NCBI GenBank assembly: GCA_005784505.1
Contig: VCAZ01000039.1
Coordinates: forward strand, 1,866,001 to 1,930,000
DNA from: Bagarius yarrelli
Lineage: Eukaryota; Chordata; Actinopteri; Siluriformes; Sisoridae
DNA length: 64,000 nucleotides
Direction of reading: 5' to 3'
Shown here piece by piece: positions 12,600 through 26,050 of the stretch (its first letter is position 1; every line of letters begins with the position of its first letter). The translations under genes and the position numbers were made by a program. The notes beneath the pieces are model-generated. The model did not search any database and was not told where the DNA came from. It saw only the letters and a list, made by a program, of their open reading frames with translations.

Positions 12600-12898
12600 T
12601 ATTCATTTATTTTCTCTCTCTCCCGCTTATTTCCTAATTCAGAATCACAGGAATCTGCTGGAGTCTATCCCAGCTGGTCAGGTCGCTAGTCCATCACAGG
12701 GCCACACACACTCACACTCACTCCTTTGGACAATTTAGAATTACAAATGCATGTTTTTGGACTGTGGAAGGAAACCGGAGAACCCAGCATAAACCCACGC
12801 AAGCACGAGGAGAACATGCAAACTCCACACAGTAAGGAACCTGTCCGGGAATCGAACCTGGGAGGCAACAGTGCTAACCACCAAGCCATCGTGCTGCC
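12600..12898 (-). mobile_element. Teleost tRNA-like SINE (second family)
   Basis: The plus strand shows the order CTGGAGTCTATCCCAGCTG, GTCGCTAGTCCATCACAGGG, TTTTTGGACTGTGGAAGGAA, GAGAACATGCAAACTCCACA and a reversed B-box GGGAATCGAACC plus reversed A-box at 12870-12895. This layout is common in fish genomes; family name not assigned. Confidence 0.75.
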
Positions 12899-13523
12899 GT
12901 AGTTAAAATTCCAAAAATAATAAATTTCATTGAAAAACATTATTTAAAATATAATATAATAAAATTATTGGGCAGCAGGTGTGTAAGTGAAACAAACTTA
13001 TTGTTAATACAAAAAAAGAGACATTAAACAGAAAATGTTGTACATAATCTTAACTGACAGTCTGAACTGATAACTGCGCTGTTGATTTACAAAGCTTTTT
13101 TCAGCACTTTTTTCAGTCGATAAACTGATTTAGCTAATGTCAAAAATCTTTGTCTGTCAGCAAAAAAATTCTATAGGGGCATTAACAATAATGGAGGGGA
13201 AAAAAACTTAAATGAAGTGAAAGCTGTCTCGTGGGAAGAGTCACATAAGCTGTCCACAAAAGCCCACTCGCTGTGTGTGTGCTGAGTCAGCACGCATTCC
13301 AGTCACATGTCCATGATGTACAATAGACAGCTGCAGGTATGATAAAATGATTTTATGAGGGTCGAACCGGGAATTTTTCATAGCATAACCCTGGATCTTT
13401 AAAAAAAAGACTGACTGCTTGATAACAAGAATTATTATTCTTTTCAGCTTTAATGACTGATTTTTATTCATTCATTAAAATCATAAATGATGAGTAAAAT
13501 TACCATTCATTCTTTTTTTTTAA

Positions 13524-13631
13524 GGGAAGTGATTAATGTGGTTAAGGCGTTGGACTGCTAATTGGAAGATCAGGGTTCAATTCCCAGCACGACCGAGTTG
13601 CCACCCCTGGGCACCTGAACAAGGCCCTTAC
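13524..13631 (+). mobile_element. tRNA-derived SINE, 3' truncated
   Basis: A and B boxes (GGTTCAATTCC) are good but the copy stops in the centre, at CAAGGCCCTTAC, about 25 bp before copy B of a dispersed repeat begins, suggesting disruption there. Confidence 0.85.
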
Positions 13632-13654
13632 TTACTTTACTTTTTTTACATATT

Positions 13655-14055
13655 CTTTAAAAACCAACCCGTATTCGATATCTACATTTACACTCTACAC
13701 AGCAAAACAACCCAATGTAAACATACTGACCTGAAAATGGTGTGATAATCAGTAGACGAGGACAAAATGATTATACAGTATTTTGCTTTCTGCGCCATAT
13801 TTAAATGTCGGCAAAATAACGTTCTCTTTAAGTGGAGAAAAAACAATAAAAGCCCTTGTTACAGCCTACATATTGCTGTTGGTGTCCACCCGAGTTGGGG
13901 TTATGTGCCACTGCCACTTATTTAATGGTCACTGACAGGTCAAATTCTGATCTGTCTGTTTACATGGTAGACGCAAATGCACGTAACCGATTTATATCCC
14001 ATTTATTTCCGCATAGAAATGAGACTTGAAACCGATCAGAAAATATTAGAATGCC
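13655..14055 (+). repeat. Dispersed repeat, copy B
   Basis: Matches 11085-11770 in order along several segments but is shorter. It starts shortly after the broken end of a SINE. Confidence 0.7.
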
Positions 14056-14127
14056 TCAGGTGGGGAAGAGGGGGATTTCTAACTCACACAAGGTACCTAA
14101 ATAATAAGAATTCCATGCAGCTTGGAT

Positions 14128-14192
14128 GTGCTGGGAATCGAACCCTGATCTTTCAGTTAGCAATCTAACACCTTAACCACTAAACTATCACA
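14128..14192 (-). mobile_element. tRNA-derived SINE, head fragment
   Basis: Only the tRNA-like part remains: reversed B box GGGAATCGAACCC and A box region TCTAACACCTTAACCACTAA. Confidence 0.75.
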
Positions 14193-15034
14193 TTGACATG
14201 GACACCTACAGAGAATAACCTATCAAAAATCTGTCAGTTTCACAATCCATCTATAAGTCAGCCGAAAAACTTAGCACAGTGTTGGAGATGGAATTCGGGG
14301 GAAACCTCTCAAGACACCATGGCATCTTTGTAAAAAAAAGTCAAACCAGCTATTACTCATGATCAGTTCAGCACTCGCCTTCATCTCTGCGGAGAGTAAA
14401 TTTACACTGATGGTCGCCTATATTACTTTGATAAGGCTTTCTGATAAAAGCGCAACATTAAGGTGTGTTGCGAGCACAAGCCGCGTGCTAAACGTGGACA
14501 TTTTTACAGCAACATCTGCTCTCACTGATAAGACTAAACAATCTGGGTTTTTTTTCCTCTGTTTTCCCAAAGCTCATCAGTAAAAAAAAAAAAAAAGAAA
14601 CCAGAAAGTGCAAACATGCCCCAGCAGAAAAAACCCCACAATAAGATCAATGTTTTTAATAGAAGGTTTTGCGCTTGTTTTATGTGATGTATATTATTGG
14701 AATGAAGTAAGAGGAAGTCATGTTGGTTTCTAGCTTTTCATATTAATATTGATTTTGTGATTTTCTGCTGTAGATGCTGTATATGACGCTCTAAACCAGT
14801 CAATAGTCATTCATCAGTAGATGTCCTGACTCATGTTCTTTTCAACATGGCAAGTGTCGGAGGATGGATGATAAAGCAACACAAATTCAACACATTAAGG
14901 ACATTAAAATAAATAAATAAGCAAGCAAACAAATCAACAGAAGAAAAAAGAGAAAGAGAAAAATGGGTCTGCTCTCTGTATGTGCTGTAGTGGCAACAGT
15001 TTATATTTATTTCATCTTTTCATCAGTCTGAGTA
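14193..15034. other. No gene recognised
   Basis: Unique-looking sequence. The frame 14359-14583 has no domain and ends near an A run (14582-14595). Confidence 0.4.
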
Positions 15035-15154
15035 GTTAAGGGTTAAGGATTGTCCTTAGGGGCCCATCGGTGGTAGCTTCTTGAAAATGGGAATTGAACC
15101 CATGATCTTCTATTCAACAGTTCAACACCTTAACGACTGAGCTACCAGTTCCCA
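15035..15154 (-). mobile_element. tRNA-derived SINE, tail missing
   Basis: Reversed centre (CCTTAGGGGCCCA), B box (GGGAATTGAACCC) and A box are present; the 3' tail is gone. Confidence 0.78.
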
Positions 15155-18015
15155 CTCTCTTAATTTAATTAATATAAATGTATCAACTTCAAAAAAGCAT
15201 AAGCAAACTAAACAGCTGCTTTGGGCCCCCCCGTGGCCACCAGGGGTCCCCCAAGAGTATATGAAATGACAGGTCTTTTTTTGTTGTCGTTATTTTATTT
15301 AATGGACAAGAAAAATAATCCCAAAAATACAATATTAGATGAAAGAAAGTAGATGAAAGAAAGACAACAGAATATTTTATTTGAACCGGATGCAGGATAC
15401 ATGCACAGCCGGAGTGCTACTGATTAATGTTAACATCATTGAAGCTGATACAAGAGGCGGTGCTGCAGCAAAACTCTCATTAATGTCAACAAAAAAAGGA
15501 AAATCCTTCTGCTGCAAAGAAAGAAACAAAAAAACTGTAAGATAAAGGTAAGTTAAGAAAATGAATATTAATGTCATATTAGAGACACAAAGGGGCCTTC
15601 TAATAAAATACCGCTTGGGTCAATTTATATGGATTCATTATTCTTATTATTATGATTATTATTTATTGTATATGTTATCTGGACCAATGGATCTCCTATA
15701 ATAAAACAGTTGCATTGTTATGCTACCTCAGCTGTACAAAAGAAAACCTGGATATTTTTCGTTCCAATAAAGTCTAAAGATTTGGATGGATATTGAAGTA
15801 GCTAAAGGTTACAGATATAAAGAGTAGGACTTGAAGTTTATCATGTGAACGGTACATAATTCAGAGGATAGAACAAAGACCTGCTAATTATAGTAACACT
15901 TTCATCAATACCACTAGAGACAATTTCCAGCATTTCACCCTAAAACTACCGAATAATGATAATGAGAATCTCAGCATGTAAATTCTTCTAAAAAAGGGAA
16001 TGAAAATCTTACAATCTTTTTAAAGATTAAATTGTTCCCACGTGTGCATGCGAATCGGCTAAATGGTGTGTTTTATCATACTAATATAAAAAAGGTGTTG
16101 TAAAAAAAAAAAGTGTAAAGAGTGTAAAGTATTTTTAGATTAGATCATAAATTAATAAATGTGATGCAACCGCTAAGAACGGTGTTATGTTGCTGATGAG
16201 AAATTAATTTGGTATATTTGAGAAATAAAACAAAATAAAATAAAGGGATTTTATTGATTTTACTTTTTTTTTGGAAGGGGTTGTGTTGACGGCATGACTT
16301 TACTGACATAACCAATTTCACGTTGATACTTCTAGTATTTTTGAGGAATGCCGGGTGCATTTCCCTTGCGTTTCCCTGTCGGGCCACTGGAGGGCAACAG
16401 CAAACATTTATGTCATTGTTTGTTTGTCTTGTCATTTAATTCATGTGTCATGTTTCCTTTTTGGTCATTGTGTGTGTCTCATTTAGTTAATTAGACCCCT
16501 GTGTTTCAGTCTGTCTTAGTTTTTCTTTGTTGTGTGTCATGGTCGATGTCTATGTTATGTAATGCTTCAGGTTCAGGTTCAGGTTCTAGTTATATCAGGT
16601 CAGGTCAGGTTCTGTTAGCTTAGTTTCATATTTTATGTTTTAATGTTCTTCAATCGGTTTATCTTTTTTCGTTTTGCACTTACTTTATCCAAACTCATCT
16701 TACGATTCATGACAGCCTGTTAGACTGAAACTGGATTTCTGTTCAATTTACTTGCACTACTTTAGTCCATTGCGAACAGTTTCTATTGTACATCAACCAG
16801 GGAAAAATCCACCATTTTAACCTTGGATGAAAATAGTCATGTTCCAAATTTTCGAGACGTCATCCCTCTATTTTAGCCTCTGGATAAAGTTTGTACCCTT
16901 AAGTGGGACTAAAATTAATACATACGAGATAGAATGGTCAAGGACACGTCAACCTGCTTAAATAACTTATTAACACAACCATGTCCAGCAGCACAGAGGC
17001 TTTATTTGGATTCTAGGATATACAGTAAAGCTACTTCGAGCAAGGAAGAAAATAATCTTTATCTTTTAGGATCAGAAATTGCTTTATTTCCCCTCAGCAG
17101 GAACAACAACCGGCAAAGCAATTTTGTATTCGATTTTTGAAAGCAGATGCTCGGCATTGTTTCAAAGAGTAATACAAAAAAAAAATAGTGCGAGGATAAT
17201 TTAGCAGTACCAAGCAGATGGGCAGGAAAATAAAAAAATGAGGAAGACATGCAAATGATTCTGTTTGTTTCAGAAAAAACTAAATATGTATAAGAAAGTG
17301 AAATATATTTTAACAAGCTTCAAATCCACCAGGAATTCAACCAGACTGGAGCCAGGCATAGCTTAAGTTCTGGTGGGCCGTATTTATTAAGCAGCCGGTA
17401 ACGCTAGCAGATCGGAGAAGGAAACAAGTGCTAGGAGGACAGGAACCTGAAACTGTGGAGCTAATAGGACAGCTGGCGAGAAGGACAAGGACTCGGAAAG
17501 TCTGAAAGCCGTAGAGTCTGGGGAGCAGGTAGAAGCCTTGAGGATACTGGTGAAATGTAGACACCTGGGAGCTAGCCTAATGTAGCAAAACAAGAGAAAG
17601 AGATTCCGCGCAACATAGACGAGACCAGACAGTGATTAAGTGAATGGACAGTGCTTTATAGAGTGGACAGGAATAATTAAGTGATGAGGTGTTTCAGCCT
17701 CGTATTGTGGTGATTGTGTGCGCTGGTTGGTTAAGGATCTCGATGTAGCCCTGACATTCTGGTGTACTCAGGGTTCATGTCAAATAAATACACAAATATA
17801 ATAATTAAATAAATTATGGTTACCATTTGTTTAAAATTAATGTCTGTCTAATGGTGCCCTTAAAGCTACAGCACATTTTGAAAATTCTGTACAGTCTTAC
17901 AGCTGTACACATCCTACTACATACACACACACACACACACACACTTTTTCTATTGATAGTTTTCTTTGGAAGGACCAGACAAATGTTCCCATAAGGTCAA
18001 AACTGTCAGAACCTC

Positions 18016-18056
<41 letters not shown>

Positions 18057-18469
18057 TTTGTACATACACAATAGATTATAAATAAAATGCATAAAAAAGC
18101 ATCAACAAGCTTCCAGTAAAAACATTCCCCAATATCCGTCTGTATTGTAAGTAACTCTGCTTTTGGATGTGAATAAGATCATATTTTCTATAATGCTAAA
18201 TGTTAATTACATTAACTTACAATAGCAAATTAAACAAATTCTGCCCTCTACTGGAAATCAGGGATCTCTTTACCTCTAAAATAAATGATACACATATTTT
18301 AGTCTTACTTCATGAGCGTTACTATAAAAACGGGCTTCTGTTCCTACACCGAATACATTAGATCCACGCTGAAACTTTTGGATTAGATGATCTTTTTTGT
18401 TTTTGAAATTGTTTGGATTAAATCCCAGTAACCAGTCCTGAAACCACATAACCATCCATCCACCCATCC
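15155..18469. other. No gene recognised; dispersed-repeat fragments and two microsatellites
   Basis: A tandem GGTTCAGGTTCAGGT/AGGTCAGGTC patch lies near 16568-16613. 17335-17765 has a repeat-like composition (GC-richer, with many AG-rich phrases) but no diagnostic ends. (CA)n at about 17924-17944 and (TC)n at about 18021-18050. Confidence 0.4.
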
Positions 18470-18632
18470 ATCCATTTTCTATACCCGCTTATTCCCTAAT
18501 TCGGGGTCACAGGGATCTGCTGGAGTCTATCCTGGCTGTCTCTAAAAGGACGAAAGGCAGTAGGTGTACACCCTGGACAGGTCGCCAGTCCATTACAGGG
18601 CCACACACACACACTCACACTTACTCCTAACT
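18470..18632 (-). mobile_element. Fragment of the second SINE family
   Basis: Shares CTGGAGTCTATCC, GTCGCCAGTCCATTACAGGG and CACACTCACAC phrases with 12600-12898 but lacks the tRNA-like end. Confidence 0.65.
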
Positions 18633-21600
18633 CATTAATAAATCTAAATAATGTAATAAAGCTAGATAAATAGCAGGTTTGATCTTCAGGCAGGTTTTTA
18701 TTTTCCATTATGTTATTACCATGTAATAACTAAATAATAAATACTTACTATACTACAATGACCTCTCTTTCAGAAAACATTTTTAACAAGAGGATTCTGC
18801 TAAGTGTTTGGAATTTGCTATAATCACTCAAAGTGTAGTATATATAATTTATATTTCACAAAGCAGGTAAGGTATAACCTCACAGTCTTTATTTTTGGCA
18901 AAACCGGAGCAAAAGGTGTAAAACAGATTCTCAAATCACATAACTTCTAAGCCAACTGCTTTGTCTTTAGTGACGAAGTAGTCTCTAGTCGCCTCTAAAT
19001 ACATTGACCAGACAACTGTACACCATTTCCTTTTAACCTCATATGGCCGCCCTTCCCTATTAACCCAGTCATAGGCTTTTTATTTCCAACCATGACCACA
19101 CCCACAGCAAAAATTTCACGTAAGCAAATCCCAGCTGGAACCCAATTCGCTCACTATATTAGCGCATTACATCAGCGATGCTGCAGCTTGTGTTACATTA
19201 ATATCCAGTGTAGTGCACTTTAGGTCCAGTAGGGAATCGTTTGGGGTATAACTGATGGGCTGATTTCTAACAGCACTGTGTCTGGGTCTCTGATATGCTG
19301 TAATTACTCTCATGGCAGGTGCAAATCCTCCGTTTATTTAGGTGTACAGTTTGTATAGTCATTTTAAACTTAAACTTTGGACTGATATACTAAACATATA
19401 CTAAATAAAATTATACTTTAGTATACTTATCTTTTTCTGACAAATACAGAGAAGTTTAAGTTTATCTGGCCCATACTTGGTACGTATTCTTAGCTAAACC
19501 CTTTTTAAAAAAAGGGGTAAAACAAAGCGTACAAAATAAGTCTCGTTGTGTACTTACATTTAACCACTTTTAAACCAAAACAATATGTTTAAATAAAGTA
19601 GAATAGTATAAAATAACTAGTAGTATCTCGAGTATTGGGCAGTGATGAAGCAAATGGTTTGGATGGTGGATTGTTGATCAAGAAACCGGGGTTGAGGTCC
19701 AACCACCGCCAAGCTCAATAAAAAAACTCATAACCTGCTCCGCTGATGGATGGATGGATGGATGGATATAATAAATGGGATGCCAATCCTGTGCAACTAA
19801 TTTAATTTAATTATTCTAAAAAAAGCTAAGAACTAATAGCATCATGGAGAAAGTTCGAATTTAATTGACGTCTTTAATCGACTACTTACTCAAACACTGA
19901 CAAAAAAAATGTTGTAGATCCAGTAACAAGGTTCTAAAGTCAATAGCCATAAGATAACTTTGTATTTGTGTAGTTGTGGTTACCTTTTAAGCCACTGATA
20001 ACAACTTTCTAACATTGACTCAGTGTTTATAAAGGAAAGTTTTCTGCTGACTGACTGAATGAGTCATTATTACGACATGCTGGATATGACTGTAGTATGT
20101 AGGATGTTGTTTTGGCCACAGCTGCAGCTTTGCCTTATTGAACGAGGGCTGTTGGGACACGCTGTGGGTCAGATTAACGCAAGCTTGAAGCCGTTTAATT
20201 ATGTCTTGAAATCCAACAGAAAAGGCAATCAGTGAGGCAGATGGAAGATTAAAGAGGGATTAGATGATCTTTTTGTGTGGTGATCAACCAAATAAGAATG
20301 TACAGATGTGCGGCGTAAAGCCAGCTCGGAAAGTTATGTTGTGAATATGGGTTTTTCTCCCTCCAAATACTGAAAAAAATATAGGATCATTTACAGATCA
20401 GGGTAAAGCAAGCACAATAAATAGTGCAACCGGTTTTACTTTATTAAGTCACACTTATCATTCTTCACAGCAAGCTAATCATAAGGTTTTTGTAATATTT
20501 AGTATTTAATTCTTATATTATCTTTACATTAGCCATGCAACATTTGCCCTACTCGTTTTGCTGTTTAACACCATGCTAATTTCCAACAATGAAATAAAAA
20601 TAAAACCATAATTACAATATAAAATCTTTCAAAAAGTGTCCCGAAGACAAGAAGGTCATTATACTGTATCGTAATTAGTAACATTTGCCTGCTAGCATAA
20701 TAGATTGGTAATGAGATCAGTGGTGCACCCTCAAGCTACCCATAAGCTTGTCAGAACATCATTGATATTACTATTTACCAATTCGCAGTTCACATCATAA
20801 AATTGACTTGGTTCTTTATTCACAGCCATGTGATTATCTTGTTCATTGGAACTGAGTACAGCTTGGCTAATAATATGTATCTTGCAAAAGATCGGAAATT
20901 CTTACATCTACAAGCTTGAAAATGCTGCAAGAATACGAATTATAAATGCTACATTTATTAAGCTATTATTCTTGACTCTTTCTCAAGCCACATTCAGTTT
21001 TTTTTAGTGCTATAGGTACAATTTTACTCTTGCTATTCAAACCACAGCAAGAAGGCTGGGGTACTGCTATGAATACCCTTGGACGTGTATTGATTCAGCA
21101 TTTGAATTGCAATAACTCACAGCGAGCATGAAAGCAGACGAATCCCCAAGGTTAGATCCTTTTGTTTATGGAAAAGTTTGTTACTTTAAGTAAGTTTGAG
21201 ATTTTACCTTGAGTGTATTTATTATAAAACATCAGAGACCAAAAAAAAAAAATCAAGGGATGTCAGAGGAGGGAGTAATTGGTCAACAATTGGCCCACAA
21301 AATTGCAAACGCTTCAGAAGTTCCAAAAACCCTAATCCGATTAACCCAATTAATGTCATCGGATACTAGAGGGAAGACAAAGCCTTTGTGATGCTGTACT
21401 TTCCTTATGGAACTAGAAATCTGTCATGTCCATCTGTGACAACTGGTGGTTATAAGGATCAACCAAACACTGCTGGATTAATAAATGTAAAAAAAAATCA
21501 TTCATTTGCATGACTTTCTAAAATAAAAGATCTAGGGTTAGACACCGGTCTCATTTTGTAGGGACATTAGCCGGGTTTTTATCCTAACGTCTAAAGAATC

Positions 21601-21639
21601 TTTTTAAAGTTGACAAAAAAAGTAAAGAAAAAACAGTTG

Positions 21640-21860
21640 CGAAATTAGGTATGTTTCTATTAAGTTGTTAAAGCGGCTTTAAAATCAGCAAGCACAACAG
21701 AGCGGAAACAGCCAATTAGTCACATGGGTTTTATATTTGTTAAGTCAAAATTTATCTGGTTTTAGCTACGTTTATTTGCATTAATTCTTTTTCGCACAAG
21801 TCGAAAACCTCGTTAGTTAAATTTCCATCCATTAAAATGCGCATTAACACAGGGTGACAG
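21640..21860 (+). repeat. Three-copy dispersed repeat, copy 1
   Basis: Phrases TTTCTATTAAGTTGTT, AGCGGAAACAGCCAATTAG and CACATGGGTTTT recur in part at 24075-24235 and 48560-48690 in the same order. No terminal repeats recognised. Confidence 0.5.
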
Positions 21861-24074
21861 AAACAAAGTGTAAGGTTTGGTGTTTCTCATGTTTTATGTT
21901 GAAGTGTTGAGTTTTATGTTTCCACTTTTTTATTCATGCCCTTTGTTCACTTCCTGTCCTGTCTTCTGTCCATGTGTCATTTTTTATTGGTTTTTCAGTA
22001 TTGTCTATTCAATGTTTTGTTTTGGTCATGTGTCCCTTCTTGTTAATACTTATAGCCCTTCTGTTTACTTTTTTCTTTTGTCTTGGATTGTGAATGTCCC
22101 CTGTACCACTGTGGTGAGTCACATTTTTTAGCGTTAAGTCAAGTTTGTTAGCGTTAAGTCAAGTTTGTTAGCGTTAGCATTAATCCAAGTTTGTTAACAT
22201 TAGTTTTAAGTTAAGTTGGTGTTAAGACACCCTTTTGGGCAGTCCTTAGCCTCTAAAATTTGCTATTTGAGCCAGACCACCTACCGTTAGTCTTAAGGTC
22301 TGGCTAAGCAAGATGACCTTTACCACAAGCCACTGTATATACACACACATCATTTTCTTGTTTTTTTTAACCCTACATGCATACATACATTTTTTATGAA
22401 GTAAAGAATATGTGCTCTGAATCCATCCAGTCTAAAACAGCAGAGCAACACGATTCTGCATTTAAAACAAGTATAAAATCAAGGAAGTCCTGTTGGACAG
22501 GCATTTGTAACAGAATCATTTGCTGAAATTACATTACATAATTGCTTGTGAAGTTATTATATAACGTTAAGCAGAGAGATCTTTATTAGGGTTATTACTA
22601 GGATCTGTGAGTAATGATTAAAACATAGTCATAGTAGTAGACATTAGGAATCTATAACAATCAACCCGACTTTCAACCACAACAATGTAACATTTGTAAA
22701 AACTTTTAACCTGTGTGTATAAAAACCGATACCAAATACTACTAACCAGCAGCTTTAAACCCAGCTGTCTAGGACCCACCCATTACACCCAACATGGACA
22801 GAAACTGTAATCATTGCATTCTGTAGTGATTAATAAACAAGAACCCTAGCAATTGCTTACTGATATGTTAATATTGACTTACCAACACCAATAAAGTTTG
22901 CAGCCAAGAAGGAATTCCAATGTTGACTCCAGCAAGAATCACTGTCATTTGTGAAGCCCCATGATTTCATTGACAAATTTGGAGAGTCTGTTCCTACGCT
23001 ATGTCCTCCAGACTGCAAGGATGTATTCAGAGACACTGTATCCATTTTTGAATATGGAATCTTAAAGGTGTTAAGGTCAACTTTCAAGATTAAATTTAAT
23101 TTAGGATCTCCATACAATGCTGCACCATGGACTTTCAGAATTTTCAGCTACTCTTGCTCTAGACTAAAGCTGGCTGTTTACCAGGTTTTCAGCAGATGTT
23201 CAGCAGAGTCTGTAGTGGTTAAATGTCTGGAGATGGGCTGACAAGGGGTGATATGGTGAAGTAGTCTGGAAATCTTTCACAGCTGTTTCCACTGGAGTTC
23301 AGCTGCCAGACAGATGGCCGAGCCCTGGACAAGCTGGAACTAGTTGGTACCTGAAGACAAATGACAGTAGTTTTGTGCTTGAGTCACATGAATTAATAAA
23401 GTTTAGGGGGAATTTCTTTTTATAATGACACAATAGGTTAATTAATTACGAAAGTAAAAAAACACACACATTTGTTAGGTGCATAAGATCCATCTTTCTT
23501 TGTCAGCATCTGGTTGAAATGCTACTGTTAATAGACAGCAATTGGTCTGTTTTTTAAATGAGTCATGAAATCACATTCAGTGTCTTGGTCGAATTGTTGT
23601 CCCATTGGAAGGTGAATCTCAATACCTCTTGTCTTTAAACCCTGAACTGTACTAAGCTTAATCGATCTTGCTCTTAAGCTATTTATCAATGTATGCTAAT
23701 AAAACCCAGCCCTAAAACATGATGCTGCCATCATCATGCTTTACTTTTTGTAATTAGTTGATTCCTTAACAAACAAACTAACTAACTAACTAACTAACTG
23801 GCTAAGGCCTCTTATTGGATGGCCTCATTTTCACAAAGTAACACAAAAGTCATGTTGTTTTTAGGATAAATAATTATGGTGCCTATTGAGATGTTCAGAC
23901 TTTGTTCTTGTTCCTGTTCAGTGTTCTGGCTTTGCACAGCAATGATGGTAAATACATAAAATCGTAATTAAGAATGTTTCAGCGGAAAGGCTTAATGGAA
24001 ATAAAGAAATGCAAAACACTAAACGAGTTACTAATGATGCAATCAAAATCTGCAAAATTACAAAACTGTTTATT

Positions 24075-24235
24075 TGAGCTATTGCGATCACCACTCTGCA
24101 GTGCTTAATGCTAACGGAGCGGAAACAGACGATTAGGCATGTGGGTTTGATATTTGCTATGTCAGGATTTATGCGTTTTCATATACCTTTATTCACTTTC
24201 CTTTTTTCCCACAAAAAAAAAACACCTCAAGTGAG
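24075..24235 (+). repeat. Three-copy dispersed repeat, copy 2
   Basis: Contains GGAGCGGAAACAGACGATTAG and ATGTGGGTTTGATATTTGCTA-like segments matching 21640-21860. Confidence 0.45.
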
Positions 24236-24474
24236 TGTAAACTTTTTTTAACTTCTTATTAATTTACCCCTAAACATAAGAGTTAACAAAAACTATGGTT
24301 GCTTTACATGCCATCTAGACACCCTAATGTTTTTCTTTCCCACCACTCCAATAACCATTATCCATGCTATATTCTGCAGTGTCTTCAACCTGTCCTAACA
24401 TTCTTTTTATTAACAGATAATTTTGTAATAATACACCATATTAAGTTTATCAATGTGATGCAGTGGCCAGAGGT

Positions 24475-24657
24475 AAAAGTGGTGGCTCATGGTTAAGGTG
24501 TTGGACTACCAACCTGAAGATTGTGGGTTCAAGTCCTGGCTCCACCAAGGCACCACTGCTGGGCCCCTGAGCAAGGCCCTTAACCCCCAATTGCTTAGTT
24601 GTATAAATTAGATAAATGTAAGTCACTCTGGATAAGGGCGTCGCCCAATGCTGTAAG
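24475..24657 (+). mobile_element. tRNA-derived SINE, full length
   Basis: Clear A box (TGGTTAAGGTGTTGGACTAC), B box (GGTTCAAGTCC), centre GGGCCCCTGAGCAAGGCCC and tail GTAAGTCACTCTGGATAAGG. It defines the family together with 46407-46598. Confidence 0.93.
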
Positions 24658-25027
24658 TTTTGAGTGATTCTTTTTAAGCTTCCTGTCCTCGGCTTGGCCA
24701 ATGGGTGTCTAAAGATATTTAATTTGTTTTAAAGTTGCTCAATAATCTATTCTATTAATTTTTTCTGTTTGGTGTTAAAGATGGATTTTGAACATGAGTC
24801 TAGTTGTGTAAGGGAATAACAGTGTCTAATAATGTGTAAAAGTCTGTCTAAGTCAAATAGCACGCTTGTCCCCGTCTTCAAGAGAATTCCTTCTTCAGTC
24901 TCCAGAGAGGATTAGAGAGTGTGTGCAGAGCATTTAAAAGAAAATGTGAGTGACAATTTAATGAACCCCTTCTAGACTTGGGGATTTTAGTCTAAAGAGG
25001 AAAGTCTGAAATTGGTGAACTTCAAAA

Positions 25028-25051
25028 CACACACACACACACACACACACA
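25028..25051. repeat. (AC)n microsatellite
   Basis: Pure AC dinucleotide run of about 12 units in otherwise unassigned sequence. Confidence 0.9.
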
Positions 25052-25448
25052 TGCTCAAGCATACTACTATAGATCAATCATATGTGTTATGTTTACACAA
25101 ATTCTCATTTCCTTATTCCGGCACACATCATCAGATAACAACCACAAATAGTGGACAGCAAGAGGTTGTGGCTTAGTCAAAACATAAACTCAGCCACCTT
25201 TTCCATCCTGAAGAACAATACAACACTGTTGCGCTGTGATGAGACAAGTTTAGGCCTGACTGCCACATGAGGAAACATGTTAGCAAACACAACACCTGGA
25301 TACTCGTCAAAGAAAAAAAAAAGTAACAAACCTAAATATCTTACCATCCGCCTTTCCACGAATGGATGACAAATTTGTCTGATGTTAAGCTTTAAATTGT
25401 GACTTAAATCCAGAAAATGAATGAATTAAAAATGTCGCCTAATTTTTA

Positions 25449-25516
25449 GCTTATCCAGATGGACTTACATTATCTCTTTTATAAAACTGAGCAATTAGGG
25501 GTTAAGGGCCTTTCTA
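25449..25516 (-). mobile_element. tRNA-derived SINE, tail fragment
   Basis: Only the 3' half is visible in reverse: TTATCCAGATGGACTTACAT, AACTGAGCAATTAGGGGTTA and AGGGCCTTTCT. Confidence 0.65.
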
Positions 25517-25544
25517 AAGAACGTATTGATTGGTCCACTAACTT

Positions 25545-25705
25545 ATTAATTGGTCCACTAACTTCATACCCTTATTAATTACACTGCTATTTATTGTAAA
25601 TAAGCCACTTATGCACTTCTGGTTAGATGCTAACTGCACTTCATTGGCCCTGTACCTTGCACAATGACAATAAAGTTGAATCTAATCTAATCTAATCTAA
25701 TCTAA
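25545..25705 (+). mobile_element. Non-LTR retroelement 3' tail
   Basis: Ends with CATTGGCCCTGTACCTTGC then ACAATGACAATAAAGTTGAA and about five TCTAA repeats, a typical LINE-type short-repeat tail. The same sequence occurs reversed at 45575-45840 and its last part at 57190-57260. Confidence 0.75.
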
Positions 25706-25739
25706 AATAAAGTAAAAAATGAGTCGAAACCTTATTTTA

Positions 25740-26050
25740 CCAGAATTAAAAAGAACTACCAGTAACAAAAAAAATGGAAAACAGATCTTTAGTAAGGTGC
25801 TGGATTTCTCAACATTTCATGCAGACAGTGTGAAACTGAGATATCTGGCGAGTTTTATATTACATATAATAAAAGCCGGAACAAAAAGAAAAAACCTGAG
25901 AGTTCGCTCACCCGGAAAAAAAAAGCCTTTTTTGTTTTTCACTATCTTTTTTTTCAGTTTACCAGTCATGACTCTGAAGTTTTAGCAAAGCAAAGTCCTT
26001 ACAGCAAAAACCCAAACTAAAGATCCAGCTATCGAGTCATACCTGGGAAT
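25740..26050 (+). repeat. Low-copy local repeat, copy 1
   Basis: GTGAAACTGAGATATCTGGC and its flanks recur at 26340-26480; AAAACCCAAACTA and GATCCAG recur at 28285-28335. Confidence 0.5.

Larger units (their letters stand above)
18633..24474. other. Long stretch without a recognised gene
   Basis: Contains a possible SINE remnant at about 19633-19745, (ATGG)n at 19745-19768, two 20-bp tandem units GCGTTAAGTCAAGTTTGTTA at 22131-22170, (ACTA)n at 23778-23801 and repeat copies at 21640-21860 and 24075-24235. Open frames on both strands at 22857-23241 are discussed as a finding. Confidence 0.4.

Noticed and set aside
24482..24535. tRNA gene candidates suggested by good A and B boxes
   Set aside because: All such boxes sit in SINEs with a common centre and tail; none folds into an intact cloverleaf by eye.
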